A stretch of 64,000 bases of DNA from Undibacter mobilis (GCF_003367195.1 NZ_QRGO01000002.1:558001-622000); one strand, 5' to 3'. Positions 1 through 9,879 are shown, counted from the first letter of the stretch. The notes: generated from the letters alone by a model not told the origin. Made by a program: numbers and translations.

Positions 1-1158
1 GGCCATAACCTCGATCATCTGCTGCCGATCCTGCGCAATGTGCGCGACGCCGAAATCGGCCCGATCCTCGTTCATGTCGTGACGCAGAAGGGCAAGGGTT
101 ACGGCCCGGCGGAAACCTCCGCCGACAAATATCACGGCGTGGTCAAGTTCGATGTCGCCACCGGCGCGCAGGCCAAATCCAAGGGCGGCGCGCCGCAATA
201 TACGCGGGTGTTCGCCGACGCGCTGATCAAGGAAGCCCGCAAGGACGACAAGATCGTCGCCATCACGGCGGCCATGCCGTCCGGCACCGGGCTCGATCTG
301 TTCCAGCAGGAATTTCCGGCGCGCACTTTCGATGTCGGCATTGCCGAGCAGCATGCGGTCACCTTCGCGGCGGGTCTGGCCACCGAAGGCTTCAAGCCGT
401 TCTGCGCGATCTACTCGACCTTCCTGCAGCGCGCCTATGATCAGGTGGTGCATGACGTCGCCATCCAGAAGCTGCCGGTGCGTTTCGCCATCGACCGCGC
501 CGGCCTCGTCGGCGCCGACGGCCCGACCCATGCCGGCGCCTTCGACACCGCCTTCCTCGGCTGCCTGCCGAATTTCGTGTTGATGGCGGCCGCCGACGAA
601 GCCGAACTGACCAACATGGTGGCGACCTGCGCGGCCATCGACGACCGCCCTTCCGCCGTGCGCTATCCGCGCGGCGAAGGCACCGGCGCGATCATTCCGG
701 CTGCGGCGATGCCGCTCGAAATCGGCAAGGGCCGCGTGCTGCGCGAGGGCCACAAGGTGGCGCTGCTGTCTTACGGCACGCGGCTCGGCGAAGCGCTGAA
801 GGCCGCCGACGAACTCGCCGCGCACGGCTTGTCCACCACGGTCGCCGATGCGCGCTTTGCCAAGCCGCTCGATCTCGACCTCGTGCTGCGGCTTGCGCGC
901 GAGCATGAGGTGCTGGTGACGGTCGAGGAAGGCTCGGTCGGCGGCTTCGGCTCCTTCGTCATGCAGGCGCTCGCCGAGCACGGCGCCTTTGACGCCGGTC
1001 TCAAATTCCGCGCCATGGTGCTGCCTGACGTCTTCATCGACCAGGACACGCCGGCGGCGATGTATGCGCTGGCCGGCCTCGACGCCAAAGGCATTGTCAC
1101 CAAGGTGTTCGAAGCGCTCGGCAAGGACGCGACCGCCGAGACGGTGAAGCTGGCGTAA
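1..1158 (+). CDS. dxs: 1-deoxy-D-xylulose-5-phosphate synthase, C-terminal part (5' end outside window)
   Basis: This enzyme condenses pyruvate and glyceraldehyde 3-phosphate with thiamine diphosphate, the first step of the MEP isoprenoid pathway in the cytosol. The reading frame is open from base 1, so the gene enters from the left and roughly the last 385 residues are present; the GTG at base 40 is internal. The fragment holds the end of the ThDP-binding domain (KGKGYGPAE), the transketolase pyrimidine domain with the catalytic Glu of [16 protein letters not shown], the [15 protein letters not shown] block and the C-terminal transketolase domain. The tlyA gene follows after 9 bases, suggesting one transcript. 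Identity is near certain; only the missing N-terminus limits it. Confidence 0.96.
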   Translation, partial: GHNLDHLLPILRNVRDAEIGPILVHVVTQKGKGYGPAETSADKYHGVVKFDVATGAQAKSKGGAPQYTRVFADALIKEARKDDKIVAITAAMPSGTGLDLFQQEFPARTFDVGIAEQHAVTFAAGLATEGFKPFCAIYSTFLQRAYDQVVHDVAIQKLPVRFAIDRAGLVGADGPTHAGAFDTAFLGCLPNFVLMAAADEAELTNMVATCAAIDDRPSAVRYPRGEGTGAIIPAAAMPLEIGKGRVLREGHKVALLSYGTRLGEALKAADELAAHGLSTTVADARFAKPLDLDLVLRLAREHEVLVTVEEGSVGGFGSFVMQALAEHGAFDAGLKFRAMVLPDVFIDQDTPAAMYALAGLDAKGIVTKVFEALGKDATAETVKLA

Positions 1159-1167
1159 GCCGGCATC

Positions 1168-1899
1168 ATGCCTGGCAAAGCCCGCATCGACCGTCTGCTC
1201 GTGACGCGCGGGTTGTTCGACAGCCGCGCCAAGGCGCAGGACGCCATTGCGGCGGGACTGGTGCGCGCCAACGGCAAGGTGATCGCCAAAGCGGCCGAAG
1301 AAGTGGCCACCGACGCGCAGATCGAAGCCAGCCCCGCCCATCCCTATGTTTCGCGCGGCGCGCTCAAGCTCGTCGCCGCGCTCGATCATTTCAAGTTCGA
1401 CCCGAAGGACCGCGTCTGTCTCGACGTCGGTGCCTCGACCGGCGGCTTCAGTGAGGTGCTGCTCGAGCGCGACGCGCGGCGCGTTTACGCCGTCGATGTC
1501 GGCACCGCGCAGCTGCACAACAGCCTGCGCGGCAACCCGCGCATCGTCTCGCTCGAGCAGACCGATATCCGCACGCTCGATGCGGCAACGCTCGATCCCG
1601 CACCGGACTTCGTCGTCTGCGACGTCAGTTTCATCTCGCTCAAGCTGGTGCTGCCCGCCGCGCTAGAGCGCGCCGCCCGGCCCATGCAAATGATCGCACT
1701 GATCAAGCCGCAGTTCGAGGCCGGCCGCGCTCATATCAAGAAAGGCATCGTTCGCGACGAGGCCGTGCGCCAGGGCATCTGCGCCGAGATCGCCGCGCTG
1801 GTCGCCGCGCTGGGCGGCCGCGTCCTCGGCGTCGTCCCCTCCCCGATCGAAGGCGGCGACGGCAATGTCGAATATCTCATCGGCGCGACGTTTTCATAA
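1168..1899 (+). CDS. tlyA: TlyA family rRNA 2'-O-methyltransferase / hemolysin A family protein
   Basis: The 243-residue protein has an N-terminal S4 RNA-binding domain (about residues 5-65, RIDRLLVTRGLFDSRAKAQD) followed by an FtsJ-like Rossmann methyltransferase with a SAM-binding loop at residues 84-93 (CLDVGASTGG) and the KPQFEAGR block near residue 180. TlyA proteins methylate cytidine ribose in ribosomal RNA; the hemolysin name is historical. It starts 9 bases after dxs, an arrangement I recall as common in alphaproteobacteria, so it is probably co-transcribed. The family assignment is firm; the exact target nucleotide in this organism is not visible from sequence. Confidence 0.92.
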   Translation: MPGKARIDRLLVTRGLFDSRAKAQDAIAAGLVRANGKVIAKAAEEVATDAQIEASPAHPYVSRGALKLVAALDHFKFDPKDRVCLDVGASTGGFSEVLLERDARRVYAVDVGTAQLHNSLRGNPRIVSLEQTDIRTLDAATLDPAPDFVVCDVSFISLKLVLPAALERAARPMQMIALIKPQFEAGRAHIKKGIVRDEAVRQGICAEIAALVAALGGRVLGVVPSPIEGGDGNVEYLIGATFS

Positions 1900-2027
1900 A
1901 CATCGGCGATAACTGTCATCGCTTTGCGTCATCGACCTGTGACCTTGACGCCACGCAACATGACCAAACTCGGCCTGCGGCCAAACGCAGCCTTTATTGC
2001 GCCACATCAAAGTTTACGGTCCCCGCC

Positions 2028-3455
2028 ATGACGACAGGACAACCAGACTACGCCACCGGCGTTGAAGCGCCGGCGGGGGCCCTGCCGTGGCGGATCGAAT
2101 TGCGCGCCACGGTGAAGCTCGCGCTGCCGATCGCGCTAACGCAGCTCGGCCAGGTGGCGATGATGACCAGCGACCTGATGCTGATCGGCCGCCTCGGCGA
2201 TGTGGCGATCGCCGGCGCCGCGCTGGCGCATTTGATTCTGTTCGTCGGCTTCGTGTTCGGCATGGGCGTGATGTCGGCCGTGTCGCCGCTGGCGGCGCAG
2301 GCCTATGGCGCGCGCGAGCCGCGCATGGTGCGCCGCGCATTGCGCGTCGGCCTGTGGACCGCGTTGATGATCGGCGCGCCGATGACGGTGGCAATGCTCT
2401 TCGGCGAAGATTTTCTGCTGGCACTCGGTCAGGACCCGCAGGCCGCGCGGCTCGCCGGCCAATATCTGACCGGCCTGTGCTGGTGCCTGGTCCCCGGCTG
2501 GTGGTTCATCGCGCTGCGCGGCTTCATGGGCGCGGTCAACCGGCCGGAGCCGGCGCTGTGGATCACGATGGCCGCGGTCCCGGCCAATCTGTTGTTCGCT
2601 TATGCGCTGATCTATGGCGAGTTCGGTATGCCGCGCTTCGAGATGCTCGGCGCCGGCATCGCCACGACCATCGTCAATATCGGCATGTGCGCTGCGGCGC
2701 TGTGGGTCGCCTACACGCAGCGGCCCTTCCGCAAGTATCAGGTGCTCGGTCGCTTCTGGCGCATGGATTGGCCGCTCACCGGCAAGCTGCTCACGATCGG
2801 CGGGCCGATCGCCGGCGCGTTCCTGCTCGAATACGGATTGTTCGCCGCCGCTGCGATCCTGATGGGCTGGATCGGAACGATTGCACTCGCCGCGCATCAG
2901 ATCGCGCTGCAAGTTGCTTCAATCATGTTCATGGCGCCGTTCGGCATCTCGATGGCGGCCACCGTGCGCGTCGGCCATGCGGTCGGCCGCCGCGATTCTG
3001 TGGAAACGCGGCGTGCCGGTTTTGCCGCCATCGCACTCGGCGCCGCCTTCATGGCGGCGATGGTGGTGCTCATCCTCGCGACGCGCCACGTCCTGCCGCT
3101 GGCCTTCCTCGACGGCGGCCATGCCGAGGCCGATGCCACTTTGGCCCTGGCCGCAACCTTGCTCGCCGCCGGTTCGACCTTCTTCATCGCCGACGGCGTG
3201 CAGACAATTGCTGCCGGCGCGCTGCGTGGGCTCAACGACACCCGCGTACCGCTGCTTTTCGCAACGTTGAGCTTCTGGATCATCGGCTTCGGCACGTCCT
3301 ACACGCTGGCCTTTCCGGCCGGCCTCGGAGCGATCGGCATCTGGGTCGGCTTTACCGTAGGCCTCGCTTTCTATGCCGTGCTTCTGGTCTGGCGCTTCAA
3401 CGCCCTGACCGCGCGCGGCTACATGCCGGACGCGCCGGGCCACGCCCACGGCTGA
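2028..3455 (+). CDS. MATE family multidrug efflux transporter (NorM-like)
   Basis: A 475-residue polytopic membrane protein of about twelve hydrophobic helices arranged as two MatE repeats (about residues 25-190 and 250-420). The first repeat carries the typical opening [25 protein letters not shown] and an [13 protein letters not shown] segment; the second has the matching [19 protein letters not shown] block. MATE proteins export cationic drugs and metabolites in exchange for Na+ or H+; the substrate cannot be told. It lies 128 bases after tlyA and 43 bases before an RNA methyltransferase on the same strand, so it may be transcribed with either neighbour. Confidence 0.92.
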   Translation: MTTGQPDYATGVEAPAGALPWRIELRATVKLALPIALTQLGQVAMMTSDLMLIGRLGDVAIAGAALAHLILFVGFVFGMGVMSAVSPLAAQAYGAREPRMVRRALRVGLWTALMIGAPMTVAMLFGEDFLLALGQDPQAARLAGQYLTGLCWCLVPGWWFIALRGFMGAVNRPEPALWITMAAVPANLLFAYALIYGEFGMPRFEMLGAGIATTIVNIGMCAAALWVAYTQRPFRKYQVLGRFWRMDWPLTGKLLTIGGPIAGAFLLEYGLFAAAAILMGWIGTIALAAHQIALQVASIMFMAPFGISMAATVRVGHAVGRRDSVETRRAGFAAIALGAAFMAAMVVLILATRHVLPLAFLDGGHAEADATLALAATLLAAGSTFFIADGVQTIAAGALRGLNDTRVPLLFATLSFWIIGFGTSYTLAFPAGLGAIGIWVGFTVGLAFYAVLLVWRFNALTARGYMPDAPGHAHG

Positions 3456-3498
3456 TCGCCCCTTTCAGGGACGGGATAAGCAAGCTAAGTCCCATCCC

Positions 3499-4737
3499 AT
3501 GACCGAGCAGCTCACCATCACCCGCCTGGGCCATCGCGGCGACGGCCTGGCCGACACCGCGGCGGGCGCGGTCTATGTGCCGTATACGCTGCCGGGCGAA
3601 ACGGTGACGGTCGAACCGGTCGCCGGCCATCCCGACCGGCGCCGCCTGCTGCGCGTGGACAAGGCCAGCCACGAACGCGCCCAGCCGATCTGCAAGCATT
3701 TTGGCGTCTGCGGCGGCTGCGCCATGCAGCACTGGTCGCATGCCGAATACCTCCTCTGGAAACGCGGCCTCGTCGCCGAGGCGCTGGCGCACGCCGGCAT
3801 CATCGCTCCGGTCGATCCGATCGTCGACGCCCATGGCGACGGCCGCCGCCGCGCCGTGCTGCATGCGCGCCGCGGCGACGGCAACGTGCTCGAGGTCGGC
3901 TTTGCCGCGCCGCGCGCTCACCACATCGTCGCCATCGACGAATGCCCTGTTCTCGCGCCCGGACTGGCCGGCATCGTGCCGATCTCGTGGGCCATCGCCG
4001 ACATCCTGAAGCCTGTCAACAAACCGATCGATATCCATGCCACGGCAAGCGACCGCGGCCTCGATATCGACGTGCGCGGGTCCGGCCCGCTGCCGTCGGC
4101 GCGATTGTCCGAACTGGCGAAACTCGCCGACAAATACTCACTCGCCCGCATCACCCGCCACGGCGAACTGGTGCTGCAGCGCATTGAACCGACGCTGAAG
4201 ATCGGCCGCGCCAACGTGCCGCTGCCGCCCGGCGCCTTTCTGCAAGCAACCGCCGCGGGCGAAGCGGCGCTCGCCGCACTCGTCGTCAAACACGCCGGCA
4301 AGGCGAAGCGGATCGCCGATCTGTTCAGTGGCATCGGCACTTTCGCGCTACGCCTCGGCGAGACGGCGCGCGTCCTGGCGGTGGACAGTGAGGCGGCCGC
4401 GATCAAGTCGCTGGAACGCGGCATCAACAGCGCGCCGGGCTTGAAGCCGGTCGAAGCACGCGCGCGCGATCTGTTCCGCAATCCGATGGTAGCGATGGAG
4501 TTCAAGGGCTTCGACGCCGTCGTATTCGACCCACCGCGCCAGGGCGCGGAGCGCCAGGCCCACGAAATCGCATCAAGCAAAGTGCCGCTGGTCATCGCGG
4601 TGTCGTGCGACGCCACGACCTTCGCCCGCGACGCGCGCATTCTCATCGACGGCGGCTACAAGCTCGCCAGCGTCACGCCGGTCGACCAGTTCCGCCACTC
4701 GCATCATGCCGAGATGGTGGGACGGTTCGAGAAATAA
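3499..4737 (+). CDS. Class I SAM-dependent RNA methyltransferase, TrmA/RlmC/RlmD type
   Basis: The 412-residue protein opens with a short TRAM-like domain (about 1-55). Cys65, Cys71 and Cys74 ([15 protein letters not shown]) form the [4Fe-4S] signature of RumA/RlmD enzymes, with a likely fourth ligand in the later DECPVL segment. The SAM site is [15 protein letters not shown] (about residue 275), followed by FDPPRQGA and the catalytic nucleophile Cys370 in [12 protein letters not shown]. These enzymes make 5-methyluridine in 23S rRNA or tRNA; which uridine is modified cannot be decided. The pairing with the upstream tlyA rRNA methyltransferase fits an rRNA-modification neighbourhood. Confidence 0.9.
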   Translation: MTEQLTITRLGHRGDGLADTAAGAVYVPYTLPGETVTVEPVAGHPDRRRLLRVDKASHERAQPICKHFGVCGGCAMQHWSHAEYLLWKRGLVAEALAHAGIIAPVDPIVDAHGDGRRRAVLHARRGDGNVLEVGFAAPRAHHIVAIDECPVLAPGLAGIVPISWAIADILKPVNKPIDIHATASDRGLDIDVRGSGPLPSARLSELAKLADKYSLARITRHGELVLQRIEPTLKIGRANVPLPPGAFLQATAAGEAALAALVVKHAGKAKRIADLFSGIGTFALRLGETARVLAVDSEAAAIKSLERGINSAPGLKPVEARARDLFRNPMVAMEFKGFDAVVFDPPRQGAERQAHEIASSKVPLVIAVSCDATTFARDARILIDGGYKLASVTPVDQFRHSHHAEMVGRFEK

Positions 4738-4777
4738 ATGTCATGGCCGGGCCTTCGGCGCGGCTCGGTGATGACAA

Positions 4778-5638
4778 CTACCTGAAATCCATTCCTTCAC
4801 CCCAGCGCTCGCGCCAGATTTTCTCGCCGATGGTGCAGGAAACGCGCGGCTTGTCGGCGCTCGCAGGAATGACCTTCGCCTCCGGCTGACGGCCGGCAAT
4901 CTCGAGTATCAATTTCTGGCGCGTCGCTTCGATGAACTTGTCGCGCTCGCGGATCGGAATGACGAAGGCGCCGGGGCCGCCGATAACACAGTCCTCGTAG
5001 TAGATGTCGAGATCCTCGATATCCATGGTCGCGTAGTTGAGCCGCTTGAGCAGGATCGGCAGGCCGTTGATGGTGATGCCCTCGGCGACGATCGCGTCGC
5101 GGGTCGGCACCACCAAGGGCCCGGAATTGTTGGCGCCATCGCCGGATACGTCGATGACCCGGCGTGCGCCGCGATAGCCGCTGGTATCGAACAAAGTGCG
5201 CGCGAACTTCAGCGCCCCGGAAATCGAGGTGCGCGATGCCCGGCGGGTCGGCTGGCGGGCAATCTCGGCGGCGACCGCATCGGCCGCTTCCGGTCCGTCG
5301 ATCAGCCGCCACGGCATGACGACATGCTGGGTCGACGGCCCGGCCCATTCGACATACGTGACGGCAATCTTGCCGTGGCCGCCCTCGCGGATGGCGGTGA
5401 GGAATTCGCGCGAGGTCAATGCTTGGATGTAACCCTCGCGCTGCAGCGCCTGCTCGTCCGGGTCCATCGAATATGAAATATCGACGGCGAGCACGAGCTC
5501 GACATCAACCGGTATGGCGGAGGGGCTGAGATCGGCGAAGCGCGGATGCGGCGCGGCATAAGCGACCAGCGCATAGGCGGCGCACAGGGCGGCGCAAAGT
5601 CCGCCTCCGACAGCGCCGTAAAGACGAGACCGCCTCAT
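4778..5638 (-). CDS. DUF1194 protein, exported von Willebrand factor A-like domain
   Basis: A 286-residue protein starting MRRSRLYGAVGG with a hydrophobic signal peptide ending near AYAAPHP. The mature part begins with a vWA-like fold: VELVLAVDISYSMDPDEQ gives a DxSxS metal-ion-dependent adhesion motif, and VIDVSGDGANN follows later. This matches DUF1194, a family widespread in Rhizobiales with no assigned role. An in-frame ATG 14 codons upstream exists, but the chosen start places the positively charged n-region directly before the signal peptide. It is convergent with the methyltransferase gene and lies 39 bases from it. An envelope or periplasmic role is inferred from the signal peptide only. 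Confidence 0.85.
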   Translation of the reverse strand: MRRSRLYGAVGGGLCAALCAAYALVAYAAPHPRFADLSPSAIPVDVELVLAVDISYSMDPDEQALQREGYIQALTSREFLTAIREGGHGKIAVTYVEWAGPSTQHVVMPWRLIDGPEAADAVAAEIARQPTRRASRTSISGALKFARTLFDTSGYRGARRVIDVSGDGANNSGPLVVPTRDAIVAEGITINGLPILLKRLNYATMDIEDLDIYYEDCVIGGPGAFVIPIRERDKFIEATRQKLILEIAGRQPEAKVIPASADKPRVSCTIGEKIWRERWGEGMDFR

Positions 5639-5719
5639 GCCGCCCTCCTGCGTCGATGCACAGGACAGCCATGCTGACACGCCGCCGGGGCGGAAGAAAG
5701 ACCGACTTGGACGGAAGTC

Positions 5720-6811
5720 TCAGCTTTCCAGCACGTCCGTTCCGGCGATCTCAATGCCGAAACCGCCCAAACCGACATAGGTGCGCTGGCTGGAGGTCAT
5801 CAGCCGGATCGAGGAGATGCCGAGGTCTTTGAGGATCTGGGCGCCGACGCCGACATCGCGCCACTGCTGCGAGCGGGCGGTTTCGGTGCCAGTGGCCTCA
5901 CCTTTCGGTATCGCCGCAACCGGCACACCGGCGGTGCCGTCGCGCAGATAAACGATGACGCCACGGCCGGCCGCCTTGAAGCGCTTGAGCGAGGCGCGGA
6001 TCGATTTGCCGCCGCCGAACACGTCGCCGATCACGTCGGCGCGGTGCAATCGCGCCGGCACTTCCTTGCCATTGCCGATATCGCCGTAGACGAAGGCCAT
6101 GTGATGCACTTCATCAAACGGCGTAACGAAGGCATAGCCTTTAAGCGGGCCGATCTCTGATTCGAGCGAGAACTCGCCGACCCGCGTCACCAGTTTCTCG
6201 CGCGCCTGGCGATAGGCAATGAGATCGGCGACGGAGATCTGGATCAGCTTGTGCTTCTCGGCAAAGGCCGTGACTTGCGGCCCGCGCATCACGGTGCCGT
6301 CGTCATTCATCAATTCGGACAGCACGCCGACCGGCGGCAGGCCGGCGAGCTTGCACAGATCGGTGCAGGCTTCGGTATGGCCGGTGCGCATCAGCACGCC
6401 ACCCTCGCGCGCAACCAGCGGAAACACATGGCCGGGGCGGACGAAATCGGCGGCGCCGATATTGTCGTTGGCGAGCGCTCGCACGGTGTTGGTGCGTTCC
6501 TCCGCCGAGATGCCGGTGGTCATGCCGTGCTTGAGATCGACCGTAACGGTGAAGGCGGTGCCGAGCGGCGCGTCGTTCTTGGCGACCATCGGATCGAGAT
6601 GCAGGCGCTGCGCGTCGGCCGCGGTGATGGTGGCGCAGACGATGCCGGACGTGTGGCGGATGATGAAGGCCATCTTCTCCGGCGTGCAGAGCGAGGCGGC
6701 AACGAACAGGTCGCCCTCGTTCTCGCGATCGTCGTCGTCGGTGACGACGACGAGCTCGCCCTTGGCGAAGGCCTTGATCGCCGCTTCAACTTTGCTGTGG
6801 GTGTTTAACAT
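5720..6811 (-). CDS. ribB: 3,4-dihydroxy-2-butanone-4-phosphate synthase with degenerate GTP cyclohydrolase II domain
   Basis: RibB converts ribulose 5-phosphate to the four-carbon precursor of riboflavin. The N-terminal domain is intact: DDDDRENEGD (residues 25-34), the GHVFPLVAREGGVLMRTGHTE block and TDLCKLAGL. From about residue 205 the protein resembles GTP cyclohydrolase II, but the catalytic stretch is eroded: where RibA has a His-Ser-x-Cys and a Cys-Asp-Cys zinc motif, this one reads RLHRADVIGDVFGGGKSIRA with no cysteine. It is thus likely RibB-only (the RibBX arrangement described for proteobacteria), with RibA encoded elsewhere. ATG at 6811 is preferred over one five codons upstream because homologues I recall start MLxTHSKVE and a GGAG lies just before it. 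It follows a small ORF by 26 bases. Confidence 0.93.
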   Translation of the reverse strand: MLNTHSKVEAAIKAFAKGELVVVTDDDDRENEGDLFVAASLCTPEKMAFIIRHTSGIVCATITAADAQRLHLDPMVAKNDAPLGTAFTVTVDLKHGMTTGISAEERTNTVRALANDNIGAADFVRPGHVFPLVAREGGVLMRTGHTEACTDLCKLAGLPPVGVLSELMNDDGTVMRGPQVTAFAEKHKLIQISVADLIAYRQAREKLVTRVGEFSLESEIGPLKGYAFVTPFDEVHHMAFVYGDIGNGKEVPARLHRADVIGDVFGGGKSIRASLKRFKAAGRGVIVYLRDGTAGVPVAAIPKGEATGTETARSQQWRDVGVGAQILKDLGISSIRLMTSSQRTYVGLGGFGIEIAGTDVLES

Positions 6812-6837
6812 AAGACTCCAAGCCACCTCAGATAGAA

Positions 6838-7086
6838 CTAAAGCTCGGGCTTCAAATTTCTATAGAGATCGTCGATTTCAGGGAAACGGATATCTTCATT
6901 GCCGATACGAATAAACGCACCATATTTTTCGTCGCCCGTAAGATTTTCCACCGCATGTCGGACAGCTAACTCAAGCCGCTCAAAGTGGATTGAATCACGA
7001 CGAATTGAAAAATTTTCCATATCCGGACCTTTGAACAGGACTCCGGGCTCAGACATCGAGAATTTTCGCATATCTGCTTTCGTCAT
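6838..7086 (-). CDS. Small hypothetical protein (82 aa) coupled to aroC
   Basis: I do not recognise this protein. It begins [14 protein letters not shown] and is hydrophilic and charged, with no signal peptide, membrane helix or cysteine, ending YRNLKPEL. Its ATG overlaps the aroC stop codon in an ATGA arrangement (ATG 7086-7084, TGA 7085-7083), which argues for translation by coupling, and ribB starts 26 bases further on. The stretch is visibly richer in A and T than the flanking genes, so it may be a recent insertion into an aroC-ribB operon. The longer frame that runs upstream through aroC is a shadow. Confidence 0.6.
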   Translation of the reverse strand: MTKADMRKFSMSEPGVLFKGPDMENFSIRRDSIHFERLELAVRHAVENLTGDEKYGAFIRIGNEDIRFPEIDDLYRNLKPEL

Positions 7087-8201
7087 CTCTTTTCGAACGG
7101 CCACGGCAGGCTTTCGCCGACCTGGCCGCGATGCATCAGATAGTGATCGGCGATGACACATGCCACCATGGCCTCGCCGATCGGCACGGCTCGAATACCG
7201 ACGCAAGGGTCATGACGGCCCTTGGTAAACAGTTCGGTGTTGGTGCCGTAGCGATCCACGGTCTTGCGCGGCGTCAGGATCGACGAGGTCGGCTTGACGG
7301 CGAAACGGGCAACGATCGCCTGCCCGGTCGATATGCCGCCGAGCACGCCGCCGGCATGGTTCGACAGGAACAGCGGCTTGCCGTCGTTCCCCATCCGCAT
7401 CTCGTCCGCATTGTCCTCGCCCGACAATTCCGCCACGGCAAAGCCGTCACCGATCTCGACGCCCTTGACGGCATTGATGCCCATCAGCGCGCCGGCAATA
7501 TCGCCATCGAGCTTGGCGTAGATCGGCGCGCCCAGCCCCGAAGGCACGCCTTCGGCGACAATCTCGATCACCGCGCCGATCGACGAACCCGACTTGCGCA
7601 CGCCATCGAGGTACTCTTCGTAGAATTTCGCCTGCACCGGGTCAGGGCAGAAGAACGGATTTTTGTCGACCTCGGCCCAGTCCCAGCGCGAGCGATCGAT
7701 CTTGTGCGGGCCCATTTGCACCAGCGCGCCGCGCACCACGAGGCCCGGCACGATCTTGCGGGCGATGGCGCCGGCGGCGACACGCGCCGCGGTCTCGCGC
7801 GCCGACGAGCGACCGCCGCCGCGATAATCGTTAATGCCGTACTTTACGTCATAGGCGAAGCCGGCATGGCCCGGCCGGTACTTGTCCTTGATCTCGGAAT
7901 AGTCCTTGGAGCGCTGGTCGACGTTCTCGATCAACAGCATGATCGGCGTGCCGGTCGTGACCTGCTGGCCGGTCGCCTCGTCGGTGAAGACGCCGGACAG
8001 AATCTTCACCGCATCCGGCTCCTGCCGCTGCGTCGTGAAGCGCGACTGGCCCGGCCGGCGCTTGTCGAGGAAAACCTGGATCTCCTCCGCGGTCACCGGA
8101 ATACGCGGCGGGCAGCCGTCGACCACGCAGCCGATCGCCGCCCCGTGGCTTTCGCCGAAGCTGGTGAACCGGAACAGGTGGCCGAAAGTGTTGAAGGACA
8201 T
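7083..8201 (-). CDS. aroC: Chorismate synthase
   Basis: AroC carries out the last shikimate-pathway step, turning 5-enolpyruvylshikimate 3-phosphate into chorismate with reduced FMN as cofactor. The 372-residue protein has the family landmarks in order: [17 protein letters not shown] near the N-terminus, [29 protein letters not shown] around residues 108-135, and [10 protein letters not shown] and [12 protein letters not shown] in the C-terminal half. Its length is usual for the bacterial enzyme. It appears to head an operon with the 82-residue ORF and ribB, linking aromatic amino acid and riboflavin synthesis genes. Confidence 0.97.
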   Translation of the reverse strand: MSFNTFGHLFRFTSFGESHGAAIGCVVDGCPPRIPVTAEEIQVFLDKRRPGQSRFTTQRQEPDAVKILSGVFTDEATGQQVTTGTPIMLLIENVDQRSKDYSEIKDKYRPGHAGFAYDVKYGINDYRGGGRSSARETAARVAAGAIARKIVPGLVVRGALVQMGPHKIDRSRWDWAEVDKNPFFCPDPVQAKFYEEYLDGVRKSGSSIGAVIEIVAEGVPSGLGAPIYAKLDGDIAGALMGINAVKGVEIGDGFAVAELSGEDNADEMRMGNDGKPLFLSNHAGGVLGGISTGQAIVARFAVKPTSSILTPRKTVDRYGTNTELFTKGRHDPCVGIRAVPIGEAMVACVIADHYLMHRGQVGESLPWPFEKR

Positions 8202-8263
8202 GGGAGTTCCGCCGTTACCGCGGTTAGGTAGCTTGCGCCCGGGCGGGGGTCAAATTCGCCCGT

Positions 8264-8857
8264 TCAGGCATACTGGGTCAGTTCGGAGCCCCGGAACACG
8301 TAGACCACCCCCTGGACGATATCGACAAGCGGCGCGGCGGCCGGATGGACGATCCCGAGGCTGGCCATCAGACCGCGGCAAGTGCCGCCATGCGCCGCCG
8401 CCACGACGTCGCCCGCCAGAGTGTCGTACCAGCGCTTCATCCGCATCTCCACCATCCGGTAGCTTTCGCCATTCGGCGGCACGAAATGGTACTTGTCCTG
8501 CTCGCGCTGGGCGATGCGCACCGGGTCCTTGTGATGCAGCAGCGCGAGGGTCGCGCCTTCCCAGTCGCCGAAGGACAATTCGATCAGCTGCGGTTCGCGG
8601 CGGAAACCGTCGCGCGGCAGCTTGAGTCCTTCACGCACCCATTCCATCGTCTCGGTGGCGCGCAGCAGCGGGCTCGATACATAGTCGAGCGAGGCGGGAT
8701 CGCGGCCTTCCTTGGCGAAGAGATCGCGCAGCACATTGCCGCAATGCCGCGCCTGACCCCGGCCCTTGTCATTGAGCGGAATGTCACGATGGCCCTGCAG
8801 ACGCCCGGCCGCGTTCCAGTCGGTTTCGCCGTGCCGGATGTAATAAACAGTTCGCAT
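8264..8857 (-). CDS. Histidine phosphatase family protein (phosphoglycerate mutase-like)
   Basis: The 197-residue protein starts with the family signature: residues 8-11 RHGE, with His9 as the expected phospho-acceptor, continuing ETDWNAAGRLQGHRDIPLN. The second arginine/acid region (YVSSPLLRATETMEW; Glu93 in LIELSFGDWEG) and the second catalytic His156 in AAAHGGTCRGL are present. Members dephosphorylate sugar phosphates, nucleotides or cofactors; the substrate cannot be assigned, and true mutase activity is unlikely given the small size. It sits 58 bases downstream of fabI on the same strand, with a palindromic repeat between them. Confidence 0.9.
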   Translation of the reverse strand: MRTVYYIRHGETDWNAAGRLQGHRDIPLNDKGRGQARHCGNVLRDLFAKEGRDPASLDYVSSPLLRATETMEWVREGLKLPRDGFRREPQLIELSFGDWEGATLALLHHKDPVRIAQREQDKYHFVPPNGESYRMVEMRMKRWYDTLAGDVVAAAHGGTCRGLMASLGIVHPAAAPLVDIVQGVVYVFRGSELTQYA

Positions 8858-8865
8858 TACAGATT

Positions 8866-8914
8866 GCGCATGATCTGATCCGAAAACCAGCTTCCAATTT
8901 TCGGGATCATGCGC
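8866..8914. repeat. 49-bp extragenic palindrome, copy 1
   Basis: Two nested perfect inverted repeats: outer arms GCGCATGATC (8866-8875) and GATCATGCGC (8905-8914), inner arms CCGAAAA (8880-8886) and TTTTCGG (8898-8904), with an 11-base loop. It fills the gap between fabI and the phosphatase gene. A copy with the same spacing of every arm lies at 31964-32012. It resembles short palindromes I recall as abundant in Bradyrhizobium-group genomes. It could form a hairpin in the fabI transcript or end it, but it has no T-run. Confidence 0.8.
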
Positions 8915-8915
8915 G

Positions 8916-9728
8916 TTATTTTACGGGAAAGTCCGGCGCGTCCGGATGCTTGATGCCGACGACGTGATAGCCGGCATCGACGTGCTGGATTTCGCCGGTG
9001 ACGCCGCTCGACAGGTCGGACAGGAAGAACACGCCGGCCTTGCCGACATCCTCCAGCGTCACGTTACGCCGCATCGGCGTATTGTATTCGTTCCATTTCA
9101 GGATGTAGCGGAAGTCGCCGATGCCCGACGCCGCCAGCGTCTTGATCGGACCGGCCGAGATGGCGTTGACGCGGATGTTCTTCACGCCGAGATCGGCCGC
9201 CATGTAGCGCACCGAACTCTCCAGCGCCGCCTTCGCCAGCCCCATCACGTTGTAATGCGGCATCCACTTTTCGGCGCCGTAGTAGGTCAGCGTCAGCATC
9301 GAGCCGCCATTCTTCATCAGCTTCTCGGCGCGCTGCGCGATCGCCGTGAACGAATAGCAGCTGATGAGCATGGTCTTGGTGAAGTTGTCTTCCGTGGTGT
9401 CGACATAGCGGCCGTCGAGCTGGTCCTTGTCGGAATAGGCAATGGCGTGCAGCACGAAATCCAGCGATCCCCAGGCCTGCTCGACCTGGGCGAAAACGGC
9501 GTCGATGGAGGCCGGATCGGTGACGTCGCAATGCCCGACCACCAGCCCGTCAACCTCCTCGGCCAAGGGTTCCACGCGCTTTTTCAGCGCATCGCCCTGA
9601 TAGGTAAAAGCGAGGTCGGCGCCGTGGTCGCGGCAAGCCCGCGCAATGCCCCAGGCGATCGAGCGGTTGTTGGCCACTCCCATGATCAGCCCGCGTTTGC
9701 CGCGCATCAATTCCGAAACTTCAGCCAT
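8916..9728 (-). CDS. fabI: Enoyl-[acyl-carrier-protein] reductase (NADH) FabI
   Basis: FabI reduces the trans-2-enoyl-ACP double bond in the last step of each type II fatty acid elongation cycle. The 270-residue protein opens with the cofactor-binding GLIMGVANNRSIAWGIA, which matches the FabI-type spacing rather than a general SDR. The catalytic pair is Tyr159 and Lys166 (YNVMGLAK), equivalent to Tyr156/Lys163 of E. coli. The ATG at 9728 (MAEVSELMRGKRG) is preferred over one 18 codons upstream, whose extra residues look random. It reads away from the sigma factor gene; the 242-base gap between them would hold both promoters. Confidence 0.95.
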   Translation of the reverse strand: MAEVSELMRGKRGLIMGVANNRSIAWGIARACRDHGADLAFTYQGDALKKRVEPLAEEVDGLVVGHCDVTDPASIDAVFAQVEQAWGSLDFVLHAIAYSDKDQLDGRYVDTTEDNFTKTMLISCYSFTAIAQRAEKLMKNGGSMLTLTYYGAEKWMPHYNVMGLAKAALESSVRYMAADLGVKNIRVNAISAGPIKTLAASGIGDFRYILKWNEYNTPMRRNVTLEDVGKAGVFFLSDLSSGVTGEIQHVDAGYHVVGIKHPDAPDFPVK

Positions 9729-9879
9729 TTCCGTCCTCGCTTGGGCCGCCCGGCGGCCGCCTCCGTATGGCATAGGGTCCAAGGGCCATCAAGCAAACCG
9801 CCCCCGCCCCCACGGCCGATGTGAATTCGCGCCGCACCGCGGAATAGGACTGATGCGGCGGGGTTTTTCCTTCCAAGAC

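Noticed and set aside
2087..3502. 471-codon open frame in a second plus-strand frame
   Set aside because: It overlaps the MATE exporter gene and gives an Arg/Ala/Asp-rich product with no hydrophobic pattern.
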